Assembly (NCBI GenBank): GCA_016177735.1
Contig: JACOUS010000039.1
Span: forward strand, 1 to 64,000
Source of the DNA: Ignavibacteriales bacterium
Lineage (GTDB): Bacteria; Bacteroidota; Ignavibacteria; Ignavibacteriales; Melioribacteraceae
Direction of reading: 5' to 3'
DNA: 64,000 nt
A program made the translations under genes and the position numbers. The notes under the pieces were generated by a model that did no database searches, was not told the DNA's origin, and saw only the letters and a list, made by a program, of their open reading frames with translations. Shown in pieces: positions 45,432 through 54,117 of this stretch (positions are counted from its first letter, which is position 1; each line of letters begins with the position of its first letter).

Positions 45432-46637
45432 ATGGAAAAAAATAATCGTAAAGGTACAGTACTGTTTTCAAAATACACTCGCGGAGAAGGAATTAAAAAA
45501 GTTCTTTCAATATCACGCGAAGATGTTCTTTTCGAATTACGCGAATCAAAATTAAAGGGAAGAGGCGGTGCCGGATTTCCGACTGCAACAAAATGGACAA
45601 TAGTTGCAGCTGCCAAGTCCGATCAGAAATATATTATCTGTAATGCAGATGAAGGCGAACCCGGAACCTTCAAAGACCGTGTTCTTCTTCTCGAATATCC
45701 CGAATTGGTTTTTGACGGAATGGTTATTGCCGGTTATACTATTGGTGCAACAAAAGGAATTGTTTATCTGCGCGGCGAATATGAATACATGTTGAAATCT
45801 TTGGAAGATTATCTCGAGCAAATGAGAAAAGATAATCTGCTCGGTAAAAATATTATCGGCAAAAAAGGATTTGAATTTGATATCGAAATTCGTCTCGGTT
45901 CAGGCGCTTATGTATGCGGCGAAGAAACTGCATTGATCGAATCACTCGAAGGAAACAGAGGCGAAGCGCGCAACCGTCCGCCGTATCCCGTTAATACCGG
46001 TTTTATGGGCAAGCCGACAGTTGTTAACAATGTCGAAACACTTGCATCGGTTCCGCACATAATTGCAAAAGGCGGTACGTGGTTTCAAAAACACGGCACC
46101 GATAAATCGACCGGCTCAAAATTATTTTCTGTTTCCGGCGATTGCGGCAAACCCGGTGTTTATGAATTACCGTGGGGAACAAAAATTTCCGAACTGTTGA
46201 AAATTGTTGGTGCTGAAAATACAAAAGCCGTCCAAGTTGGCGGAGCTTCGGGAACGTGTATTCCGAAATCACAATTCGAGAGAACACTTGCATACGAAGA
46301 TGCCGCAACCGGCGGTTCGATTATGATTTTCAACGAATCGAGAAATATGCTGCACATCCTGAAAAACTTTATGGAATTTTTCGTTGAGGAATCGTGCGGT
46401 CAATGCACACCGTGTAGAATCGGAAATACAAAACTGCTCGAAGGTGTTGAGATGATTGAAAGAGGCGAATTCACATTCAATTATGTTAACCAGTTAAAAG
46501 AACTCGGCAGAACGATGCAAGTTGCATCAAAGTGCGGATTGGGTCAGTCGAGTCCGAATTCGTTCATATCAATTTTAGAAAATTTCAAAGACGAAATATT
46601 TTTCCAAAACGGTAACGGAGGCACACATGGAAAGTAA
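45432..46637 (+). CDS. hydB: NuoF-like NAD/FMN subunit of hydrogenase 2, short form
   Basis: The protein has 401 residues from ATG 45432 (TGAGGGCGG upstream). The NuoF core is complete: RGGAGFPTATKWT, NADEGEPGTFKDR, CGEETALIESLEG, RNRPPYPV and the N3-type cluster ESCGQCTPC...CGLGQ. Unlike HydB1 it lacks the N-terminal thioredoxin-like [2Fe-2S] domain and the C-terminal pair of [4Fe-4S] motifs. It therefore has fewer electron exits and may couple differently to ferredoxin. It overlaps hydA2 by 11 nt. Confidence 0.9.
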   Translation: MEKNNRKGTVLFSKYTRGEGIKKVLSISREDVLFELRESKLKGRGGAGFPTATKWTIVAAAKSDQKYIICNADEGEPGTFKDRVLLLEYPELVFDGMVIAGYTIGATKGIVYLRGEYEYMLKSLEDYLEQMRKDNLLGKNIIGKKGFEFDIEIRLGSGAYVCGEETALIESLEGNRGEARNRPPYPVNTGFMGKPTVVNNVETLASVPHIIAKGGTWFQKHGTDKSTGSKLFSVSGDCGKPGVYELPWGTKISELLKIVGAENTKAVQVGGASGTCIPKSQFERTLAYEDAATGGSIMIFNESRNMLHILKNFMEFFVEESCGQCTPCRIGNTKLLEGVEMIERGEFTFNYVNQLKELGRTMQVASKCGLGQSSPNSFISILENFKDEIFFQNGNGGTHGK

Positions 46638-48543
46638 AGGTGATTTGAGAGCGCCGGTCAGCCAGACTCCGCTCGTTGTTGAGAAACCAAAAGATACTTC
46701 TGCAATCGGCGGAATGGTTTCGATCGAGATTAATGAAAAGAAAGTTTCCGTACCGTTGGGAACAACTATTCTTGAAGCATGCCGGCAGAATGGAATAACA
46801 ATTCCAACATTGTGTCATCACGATGATTTATGCGTTGCCGGTGTGTGCCGCGTTTGCGTTGTTGAAGTTGAAGGAATGAGAACATTGCAAGCATCGTGCG
46901 CATTCCCGATAACAAACCCGTTAAAAATAAAAACTTCATCGCCGATGGTTCGCAAAGCACGTAGAAATATTATTGATTTACTACTCAGCGAACATTACGG
47001 CGAATGTTATTCATGTTTCAGAAACGGCAAATGCGAATTGCAATCGCTCGCAAAAGAATACGGAGTTGATAATTACACATTCGGTCACGTAACTGAACCA
47101 AAGTATGATGTTGATAAATCTTCGTACTCGGTAGTTCGTGACATGAGCAAGTGCGTTCTCTGCAAACGATGTGTTAGAACTTGCATCGATCTTCAGGAAG
47201 TCGGTGTGCTTGAAGCAATTGATAGAGGCGATAAAACTCACATCGGAACATTTCTCGAAAAACCTCTTGCCGATGTTATTTGTATTAATTGCGGTCAGTG
47301 TATCAACAGATGCCCGACCGGTGCATTGCGTGCAAACGATCCTTCCGATGAAATATGGGCGGCAATTGACGATCCGACTAAACATGTTGTAATACAAACT
47401 GCACCTTCGCCGCGCGCCGCAATTGGCGAGGAATTTGGTCTCGGCGCCGGTCATTCGATGACACGCGAATTGAACACAGCGCTGAAGCGGATCGGTTTTG
47501 ATAAAGTGTTCGATACAAACTTCACTGCCGACTTAACAATTATTGAAGAAGGCACGGAATTAATTATCCGTCTTTACAAAGCACTTGTGCAAAAAGAAAA
47601 TGTTGCACTGCCTCAGTTTACTTCGTGCTCGCCGGGATGGGTAAAATTCATTGAGCATTACTATCCCGAATATTTGGATAACATGAGTTCGGCAAAATCT
47701 CCTCAGCAAATGTTCGGGGCTTTGATAAAAACTTTCTATGCACAGAAAGCCGGCGTTGAACCGAAAGATATTGTTTCGGTTGCGGTGATGCCGTGTTCTG
47801 CGAAGAAGTTTGAATGCAATAGACCTGAAATGTACGACAGCGGTTACAAAGATGTTGATTACGGTTTAACAACACGTGAACTTGCACGCATGATTAAAGA
47901 AGCCGGAATTAATCTGCCCGAGATGCCGAAGAGTGATTTTGATTCTCCGTTCGGCGAAGCTTCCGGCGCCGGATTAATTTTTGGTGCAACCGGCGGCGTA
48001 ATGGAAGCGGCTATCCGCTCGGTTGTTGAATTTGTTCTCGGCAAAAAAGTAGAAGACATTTTTGAAAAGGCAAACATAATTCCTCTTCGCGGTTTCGATG
48101 GAATTAAATACATGGAAATTCCGATCGGAGATAAAGTTGGTCCGGTTCCGGATTTGATCAAACATCTCGTTCCAAATTGGGACTGGCTGAAAGGTGCAGT
48201 GTTGAAAATTGCAGTTGCACACGGAACAGCCAACGCCAAAAAAATTATGGATGATATTAAAGCCGGCGGTAAATTCTCCGAATGTCATTTCATTGAATTC
48301 ATGGCATGCCCGGGCGGATGTTTGGGCGGCGGCGGTCAACCGATTCCGACTACTCCCGAAATCCGTAAGAAACGCGCCGAAGCAATTTATGCCGAAGATG
48401 AATCACTTGAATTGCGCAAATCGCACGACAACCCGAACGTTGTTAGAATCTATGAAGAATTTCTAACCGAAGGACCGTGCAGCCATCTATCGCATGAGTT
48501 ACTGCATACCCACTACACAAAACGCGGAAGATATATTGCGTAA
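46627..48543 (+). CDS. hydA: [FeFe]-hydrogenase catalytic subunit 2 (HydA), TSCSPGW variant
   Basis: The protein has 638 residues. A 30-residue proline-rich leader precedes [2Fe-2S] (C63, C74, C77, C91), the His-ligated cluster (H123, C127, C130, C136), two [4Fe-4S] (C176-C186, C219-C229) and the H domain: L1 FTSCSPGW (C334, S335), L2 MPCSAKKFE (C390), L3 MACPGGCLGGGGQP (C561, C565). HydA1 has CC where this has CS. The rest, including the small-subunit tail (SHELLHTHY), is intact. I recall TSCSPGW as also occurring in HndD-type enzymes, so loss of activity should not be assumed. GGAGG precedes ATG. Confidence 0.93.
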   Translation: MESKGDLRAPVSQTPLVVEKPKDTSAIGGMVSIEINEKKVSVPLGTTILEACRQNGITIPTLCHHDDLCVAGVCRVCVVEVEGMRTLQASCAFPITNPLKIKTSSPMVRKARRNIIDLLLSEHYGECYSCFRNGKCELQSLAKEYGVDNYTFGHVTEPKYDVDKSSYSVVRDMSKCVLCKRCVRTCIDLQEVGVLEAIDRGDKTHIGTFLEKPLADVICINCGQCINRCPTGALRANDPSDEIWAAIDDPTKHVVIQTAPSPRAAIGEEFGLGAGHSMTRELNTALKRIGFDKVFDTNFTADLTIIEEGTELIIRLYKALVQKENVALPQFTSCSPGWVKFIEHYYPEYLDNMSSAKSPQQMFGALIKTFYAQKAGVEPKDIVSVAVMPCSAKKFECNRPEMYDSGYKDVDYGLTTRELARMIKEAGINLPEMPKSDFDSPFGEASGAGLIFGATGGVMEAAIRSVVEFVLGKKVEDIFEKANIIPLRGFDGIKYMEIPIGDKVGPVPDLIKHLVPNWDWLKGAVLKIAVAHGTANAKKIMDDIKAGGKFSECHFIEFMACPGGCLGGGGQPIPTTPEIRKKRAEAIYAEDESLELRKSHDNPNVVRIYEEFLTEGPCSHLSHELLHTHYTKRGRYIA

Positions 48544-48570
48544 ATATTTCTCGCACTATTCAATTTCTAA

Positions 48571-48600
48571 AGTAGAGACGTTGCATGCAACGTCTCTACT
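48571..48600. repeat. 30-bp perfect palindrome
   Basis: AGTAGAGACGTTGCA (48571-48585) is followed directly by its reverse complement TGCAACGTCTCTACT (48586-48600). This GTAGAGACG-type palindrome resembles high-copy intergenic palindromes known from diverse bacterial genomes. It lies 27 nt after the hydA2 stop and could form a strong hairpin at the 3' end of the hydrogenase message, though no T run follows. The rest of the 48544-48793 gap shows no gene. Confidence 0.75.
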
Positions 48601-48793
48601 CAAATTGTAATTTACTTTCAACATGTCTATCCCAAACTTTTCTCCGGTAGAATAAAACATTTGCAAACAAGTAGTTTTGCAAGTTTTTATTCATGTTAAA
48701 AAAGTGAGGGACAGCAGTGACTTTCAAGAATCATATACCTATCTTTCGATCAGTTAAAGCTTAGCTGTGAATTCACACAACTGAATAAATTTA

Positions 48794-50239
48794 ATGCAAG
48801 CTTTAGTGCCCGATTGGGCGAGTCACTACGGCGAATTTTGGAGAGCTATCAGGGTACGCAATCTCTGGTTTATTCATCTGCGCTACTTTGCAGTTGCAAT
48901 GCTTGCCGGTTTTATACTCATCGGCGAAACACTTCTCGATTTTAGACTCACAAACGAACAACTGATTTCAATCTCTTTCATCCCTCTGATAATCCTTTCG
49001 TATAATATTATTCTACACAAAACCAGAAAGTATGTAGGATGCGAGCCCGGCAAATTAAACTGTCTGCATCTTTCGTTAATCCAAATGATTCTGGATTTGA
49101 TTGCACTGATGATGCTCGTTTATTTTACCGGTACAATCGAATCGCCGCTCTACATGTTTTTTAATTTTCACATGATAATCGGAAGTTTAATTCTGCCCGG
49201 TTACATTGTTTATTCCATCGCCGGCTTCGTAAGTTTATTTTTCAGTTCGCTTGTAATTTTTCAAAGGTTCGGTTTAATTGGAAGTTATATCATCAGCGGA
49301 TTGTACGGCAGTAACCGTCCGCACACATTAACGTACGATATTCTTTTCATAACGGTTTTCATGTTGATGCTTTTCATCAGTGTTTATCTCGGCAATAAAA
49401 TTTCGCGTCAACTTTATAAAAGGGAACAACAACTTAGAACGACACTTGAAAAACTCAACGAAGCCGAAAAGGCAAAACAAAAATATATTATCGGCGTTGT
49501 TCACGAAGTTAAAACGCCGCTTACTGCAATCCATTCAATTATTGATCTGATATTAAAAAAGTTTGTTGGACCGATAAGCGCGGATGTTGAATATAAACTT
49601 GAGCGAGCACTTTCGCGCACCGACGAGACTTTGCATCTTCTCAACAACATTCTCCGGCTTTCGAAGTTGAAACTGCTCGATATCAAAACTACTGAAGAAA
49701 TAGATATCAATAATTTCATCATCACACTTTTGGATAAACATCACGAATCCGTTAAAACAAAAAATATAAATTTGACTTACAAAGATTTGCGGGAAGAAAT
49801 AAAATCCGTCCGTTCGGATAAAATCTTGCTGGAGTTAGCCCTCTCTAATATTCTTGCCAACTCGATCAAATATGTGAACGAAAACGGTGAGATAGAAATA
49901 TTGCTAAGCAATGCAAACGAAGGCGTAACGATAGAACTGAGTGATAACGGCATCGGCATACCGAAAGAGGAACTTAAAAAAGTGTTCGATCAATTTTACC
50001 GCGCTTCGAATGTTGATAGAACACGTCACGAAGGAAGCGGAATGGGACTCGCGGTTGTAAAAGAAATAATTGAGATGCTCGAAGGCGAAATAAAAATTGA
50101 AAGTCCTTCACGGCTAGCCCTGGACGAACATGCCGGCACAACTTTTACAATAACTCTTCCGTATCGTTTTCAAACTACTTCGTATGATATTTTCGAAGTC
50201 AACGATCAGGATTACTTATCAAGCAAAAGTAATTTTTAG
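48794..50239 (+). CDS. Membrane sensor histidine kinase
   Basis: The protein has 481 residues. About six N-terminal membrane segments (~28-205) form an integral sensor without a periplasmic loop domain. A coiled linker leads to HisKA (VVHEVKTPLTAIHSI, phospho-histidine near 237) and HATPase (LANSIKYVNENG, DNGIGIPKEEL, GSGMGLAVVKEI). No response regulator follows, so it may phosphorylate one of the free receivers in the hydrogenase island just upstream. Its 3' end overlaps the convergent ispE by 41 nt. Confidence 0.9.
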   Translation: MQALVPDWASHYGEFWRAIRVRNLWFIHLRYFAVAMLAGFILIGETLLDFRLTNEQLISISFIPLIILSYNIILHKTRKYVGCEPGKLNCLHLSLIQMILDLIALMMLVYFTGTIESPLYMFFNFHMIIGSLILPGYIVYSIAGFVSLFFSSLVIFQRFGLIGSYIISGLYGSNRPHTLTYDILFITVFMLMLFISVYLGNKISRQLYKREQQLRTTLEKLNEAEKAKQKYIIGVVHEVKTPLTAIHSIIDLILKKFVGPISADVEYKLERALSRTDETLHLLNNILRLSKLKLLDIKTTEEIDINNFIITLLDKHHESVKTKNINLTYKDLREEIKSVRSDKILLELALSNILANSIKYVNENGEIEILLSNANEGVTIELSDNGIGIPKEELKKVFDQFYRASNVDRTRHEGSGMGLAVVKEIIEMLEGEIKIESPSRLALDEHAGTTFTITLPYRFQTTSYDIFEVNDQDYLSSKSNF

Positions 50240-51041
50240 GCAGAAGTTCTTTTACACGTTCGGCAGATTCAACATCCGGAAAAATTCCGTACACTGTCGA
50301 ACCGCTTCCAGACATCAACGAAAACAAAGCCCCGTTCGTGTAGAGAATTTCTTTCAATCTTTTTATTTCGGGATACAACTCGAATACATGCTCTTCAAAA
50401 TCATTCGTGACTTTTTCTTTCAGCAAAGAATAATCGGGTGTTCCATTTTTGATGACAGAAGTGAAATCAAAATTTCTTTCGTGCGGATTAATTTTTGCAA
50501 ACGCTTCTTTTGTTGAGATATTAATACCCGGGTTAATAATTAAGATGGGCTCATTAATTTCGAGCGCAGCGAGTTGAAGAATTTCGCCGCGTGATCTGCC
50601 GATTGCCGGTCGGGCTTTAATGAAAAATGGAACGTCGGAACCGAGTTGTAATGCGAGTTCAAGTAACTGTTCGTATTTCAAATTTAGTTGGAACATTTCG
50701 TTCAATGAAATTAAGGCTGCTGCGGCATCGGAACTTCCGCCGCCCAACCCGGCTTGCGAAGGAATTCTTTTATCGAGTGTAATTTTCACATTTATACTTT
50801 TTCCGCTCACTTTTTCAAGAAGTGATTTAGCTTTTACTACAAGATTATTTTCATCGCATGGAATATTTTTTTCGCTGCAAATAAATTCGAAGGCGGAAGA
50901 ACGCTCAAACGTGAGCAGATCAAACAGATCATGTATCGGATAGAAGAGAGTCAGCAAATTGTGGTAACCGTCGGCTCGTTTCGATAAAATAAAAAGTCCG
51001 ATATTAATTTTTGCCGGCGCTTTAATTTCGATAAATCTCAT
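50199..51041 (-). CDS. ispE: 4-diphosphocytidyl-2-C-methyl-D-erythritol kinase
   Basis: The protein has 280 residues. The GHMP-kinase ATP loop PSQAGLGGGSSDAAAAL, the N-terminal IKAPAKINIGLFI and the C-terminal MSGSGSTVYGIF are canonical for IspE. It phosphorylates CDP-ME in the non-mevalonate isoprenoid pathway. It overlaps the upstream methyltransferase gene by 20 nt, as the last gene of a five-gene minus-strand operon. Confidence 0.95.
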   Translation of the reverse strand: MRFIEIKAPAKINIGLFILSKRADGYHNLLTLFYPIHDLFDLLTFERSSAFEFICSEKNIPCDENNLVVKAKSLLEKVSGKSINVKITLDKRIPSQAGLGGGSSDAAAALISLNEMFQLNLKYEQLLELALQLGSDVPFFIKARPAIGRSRGEILQLAALEINEPILIINPGINISTKEAFAKINPHERNFDFTSVIKNGTPDYSLLKEKVTNDFEEHVFELYPEIKRLKEILYTNGALFSLMSGSGSTVYGIFPDVESAERVKELLPKNYFCLISNPDR

Positions 51042-51915
51042 CGAAGTACTCTTTAATTTTTTTTGTGTGAAGAGGAGACGAACCGCAGCACGAGCCGGTA
51101 AACAACGGATTATATTTTAAGTACGGCTCTATTTCTTTAATATAATTTTCTGGAGAAACTCCGCAGATTATTTCCGCATCGTTCACATTCCCGGCGCCGC
51201 AGTTAAAATAAAAACCGAAATTTTTTGGCAGCGGAAATTTTTCATAAAACTTTTTGAAGGTGTTTGTCTTTATGCAATTAAATCCAATAACCGAAGGCTT
51301 AAAATCTTTAACAAACTCAACGGCTTCGGCTAAAGGTTCACCGCTTAATAATTTCAAATCGTCTTCGAAATAAAAATTTATTGTGTAGGGGAGGGAATTC
51401 TCGGAACAAAATCTGCAGATGATTTTTATTTCATCCGAATGACTTTGAGTTTCGTTCCAAATTATATCAACGCCGCTTTCCCACAACAGCTCAATATGTT
51501 TTTTATGATTGTAATCGAGTTCATATTTGCTGACTGTTCTTTCTTTTTGATAACAGTCTTCAGCCGGAGCGTTTGAACCGGCGATAATTACTTCACGATC
51601 TTCACGTGCATCAATTGCAAGTTGAACGCCGCGCAGTACAAACTCATCGTTCGTAATAGTGTAGTTTGGTCTTTTCAAAGCAACGGGATTTGTCCGGAAA
51701 GTATTTGTAGTGATGATTTCTGCTCCGGCAAGTATATAATCTTTGTGAAGGGATTTAACTATTTCTGGATTTTCAATATTCGCATTTGAGTGCCAAAGAT
51801 ATTTATCGGAAGCCAAACCTTTTTGCTGAAGAAGACTGCCCATCGCGCCGTCAAGTACCAACGGTCTTTTGAGCTTTGCTTGCTTTTCTAAAATGTTAAT
51901 TCTCTTTGCCGTCAC
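51022..51915 (-). CDS. Homocysteine S-methyltransferase-like protein
   Basis: The protein has 297 residues, a single (beta/alpha)8 domain. LVLDGAMGSLLQQKG and EIITTNTF match the N-terminal half of MetH and MmuM-type enzymes. The zinc ligands are GFNC and the C-terminal GSCCGS pair. Such enzymes transfer methyl groups to homocysteine from S-methylmethionine, betaine or folate. Without a folate or cobalamin domain here, the methyl donor is unknown. It is encoded between glycosyltransferases and ispE, with overlaps of 20 nt on each side. Confidence 0.82.
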   Translation of the reverse strand: MTAKRINILEKQAKLKRPLVLDGAMGSLLQQKGLASDKYLWHSNANIENPEIVKSLHKDYILAGAEIITTNTFRTNPVALKRPNYTITNDEFVLRGVQLAIDAREDREVIIAGSNAPAEDCYQKERTVSKYELDYNHKKHIELLWESGVDIIWNETQSHSDEIKIICRFCSENSLPYTINFYFEDDLKLLSGEPLAEAVEFVKDFKPSVIGFNCIKTNTFKKFYEKFPLPKNFGFYFNCGAGNVNDAEIICGVSPENYIKEIEPYLKYNPLFTGSCCGSSPLHTKKIKEYFDEIYRN

Positions 51916-53062
51916 GTTTCATTCTATCGAAATAATCAACGGTTTCTTTTACTATTCTTTCGAGATCAATCATTTGAATACATTCGAGGTTGTACGGGCA
52001 AACTTTTTTCCAGCACGGTGCACAGAATAATCCATCGGGGAAAATTTTTATGCCGCGGTCGTAAATGTCTATTTCAGTCCAGCAGCTCAATCCGAACCAC
52101 GCTATCACATATTTTTTCAGTGCGATTGCAAGATGCATCCCGAAGGTATCGCCGGTAATTATAAGTTGGGGAATATTTTCGTAGCAAGCGCCGCGCCGAA
52201 CTCCATCCATTGTAGGTGTGCTGATAATTCTATTCGGGAAAAGACCGGCAATAATATTATTTCGTTCTTCATCTTCCGGTCCGCCCAGCAGCATAATCTT
52301 AAAACGGTTGTATGATAAAAATTTTTCGATAAGTACTGCGTGCTGGTCAATCGTCATTTTCTTGTTAGGGAAGAGGAGGGAACAACCGGTGTTAAAACCA
52401 ATAATTTCGTCTTCGGGATTAATTCCGATTTCTCGTTTGTAATGTTCTATAAATTCGAGTTCATCTTCCTTAAACCGGAAAGTGTACTCATTGCGTTTGT
52501 AATCGAGATTAAATGTTTCGGCAAGATAATCTTGCCCGGTTCGCTTATTAATCTTGAACTTGAGGTTGTCATCCAAGCCGAGTTTGTAATTATATTCGGC
52601 ACCTTCATTCAGCGGAATAATTTTCCCGTTTTTGTTTATTCCGAATCCGAGTTTCTCTTTAGCGTTAACTTGCATTGTCAGCGCACCGGAGCGCTGTGAT
52701 TTATCAACGTTCATTGCAATATCAAATTCAAGTTCGTTCAAAATCATAAAAGTTTCGGCATCAAAGGGAAGTACTCTATCGATGTAGGGGTTGTTTTCAA
52801 GCAATCCAACCGCGTTTTTTAACGTAACCCAGTAGATAGTTGATTCAGGAAATTTTCTTTTAATAGCCGGAAGCTGTGCAGTGGTCATCAGAACATCACC
52901 CATTGCATCCAGGTTGATTATTAAAATTCTTGTGCCGGCCGGATTGTAGCTTTTGCATCCTTCTTCAAGGCAATTATGACCGGGGAAACACGGTTTGTAT
53001 CCGTTAAAATTTTTGCAAGAATAAATTTGCTCGATATCAACTGATTTTTTTTGATTGCTCAT
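51896..53062 (-). CDS. GT9-family glycosyltransferase (heptosyltransferase-like) with Cys-rich ends
   Basis: The protein has 388 residues from ATG 53062 (an in-frame ATG exists at 53089). A heptosyltransferase-type fold is shown by RILIINLDAMGDVLMTTAQLPAIKRKFP, and the C-terminal nucleotide-sugar half has TGDTFGMHLAIALKKYVIAWFG. An N-terminal segment bears C16, C25, C31 and C36 (GHNCLEEGCKSYNP) and the C-terminus FCAPCWKKVCPYNLEC, possible metal or cluster sites. It probably adds a heptose or related sugar to LPS core. It overlaps neighbours by 20 and 26 nt. Confidence 0.85.
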   Translation of the reverse strand: MSNQKKSVDIEQIYSCKNFNGYKPCFPGHNCLEEGCKSYNPAGTRILIINLDAMGDVLMTTAQLPAIKRKFPESTIYWVTLKNAVGLLENNPYIDRVLPFDAETFMILNELEFDIAMNVDKSQRSGALTMQVNAKEKLGFGINKNGKIIPLNEGAEYNYKLGLDDNLKFKINKRTGQDYLAETFNLDYKRNEYTFRFKEDELEFIEHYKREIGINPEDEIIGFNTGCSLLFPNKKMTIDQHAVLIEKFLSYNRFKIMLLGGPEDEERNNIIAGLFPNRIISTPTMDGVRRGACYENIPQLIITGDTFGMHLAIALKKYVIAWFGLSCWTEIDIYDRGIKIFPDGLFCAPCWKKVCPYNLECIQMIDLERIVKETVDYFDRMKRDGKEN

Positions 53063-54116
53063 AAAATATTTTCTCGAAGAATGGGACAAATTTTTCTTTT
53101 ACTTCCGCAAAGTTAACATTTTCAAGAGTAGATTCGGTAGTAATCACACATTCAAATTTTGATTTGTACGGCGACCAGATAACATCGTTTGTCTTGTACT
53201 TAACATACAATCCGAAGACCGGTACATGATACGCAGAAGCGATATGAACAATCGAAGTATCCGGCGTGAACAGAAAATTAATTTTGCCGATCATCGCCGA
53301 AAAGACATCGAAAGAAGGATTATAAAAAATCGGATATTTCTGCTCCGCAATTTCCAACGCGTGTTTCAAATCTTTTTCCGCACACATGATTACAACGTGA
53401 ACGTCGTATTCTTCCAGCACTGAAATAAGCTTTCTGTAATTGGTTACACCCCAAAATCTTGCATCGCTTCCGGCGGAAACATTTATTCCGATTGTAAATT
53501 TATTTCCGGCAAAGTGTTTGTTTACAAAAAATTCTGCCGTCTTTATTGAATCTTGTTTGGGTGAATAAATGACATTAAATGAATCCGTATCTATATTTAA
53601 TTTCAGATGATTAGAGAATTCCATTACGCGGTCTATTACATGATATTTTGAAGAAGAAAGCTTAGGAACGATATATGAAAAAAGTTTTTTGTTCGCTTTA
53701 TTCAAACCGACTTTGTGTTTGCTTTTAGTAACCGCAAGCAGGTGACTGACAGTAGAAGAAACATCATCGTGCAGATCGAAAATTATATCGTAGTTCGTTT
53801 CATTGATCCGGTTGATTAGACCGCCGATATCTTTAACATTTTTGTTAAAGATTATTATTTCATCAGCGAGGTCTTTGTTATCGAAGATGAAATAGTTTTG
53901 CCGGCTTGCGAGTATATGAATTGTACAGCCCGCTGCTTTTTTTATTTGATAGAGGAGAGGTGTGGTAACCAGCGCATCACCGATTCTGTTCAACCTGATA
54001 AACAGCAGTTTGGAATCATGATCTATTTTCGGCAATGCTTTCCGTTCTGCACTTTTTCTGAAAAAGAGCAGAACATGCAATAAAAATTTTCTAAATAATA
54101 TTTCGATCTTCTTCAA
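53037..54116 (-). CDS. GT9-family glycosyltransferase (heptosyltransferase-like)
   Basis: The protein has 359 residues. KLLFIRLNRIGDALVTTPLLYQIKKAAG is the family N-terminus. INVSAGSDARFWGVTNYRKLI and LFTPDTSIVHIASAYHVPVFGLY are the donor-binding features (D-T-x-x-x-H-x-A). It is cytosolic, membrane-associated, and acts in LPS core or similar glycan assembly. It sits 1 nt downstream of the next GT9 gene. Confidence 0.88.
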   Translation of the reverse strand: MKKIEILFRKFLLHVLLFFRKSAERKALPKIDHDSKLLFIRLNRIGDALVTTPLLYQIKKAAGCTIHILASRQNYFIFDNKDLADEIIIFNKNVKDIGGLINRINETNYDIIFDLHDDVSSTVSHLLAVTKSKHKVGLNKANKKLFSYIVPKLSSSKYHVIDRVMEFSNHLKLNIDTDSFNVIYSPKQDSIKTAEFFVNKHFAGNKFTIGINVSAGSDARFWGVTNYRKLISVLEEYDVHVVIMCAEKDLKHALEIAEQKYPIFYNPSFDVFSAMIGKINFLFTPDTSIVHIASAYHVPVFGLYVKYKTNDVIWSPYKSKFECVITTESTLENVNFAEVKEKFVPFFEKIFYEQSKKIS

Positions 54117-54117
54117 G

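Noticed and set aside
46627-48543. HydA2 as a pseudogene because of the L1 serine
   Set aside because: The frame is full length with every other ligand intact and strong ribosome sites; a single substitution in an otherwise conserved protein is better read as a variant.
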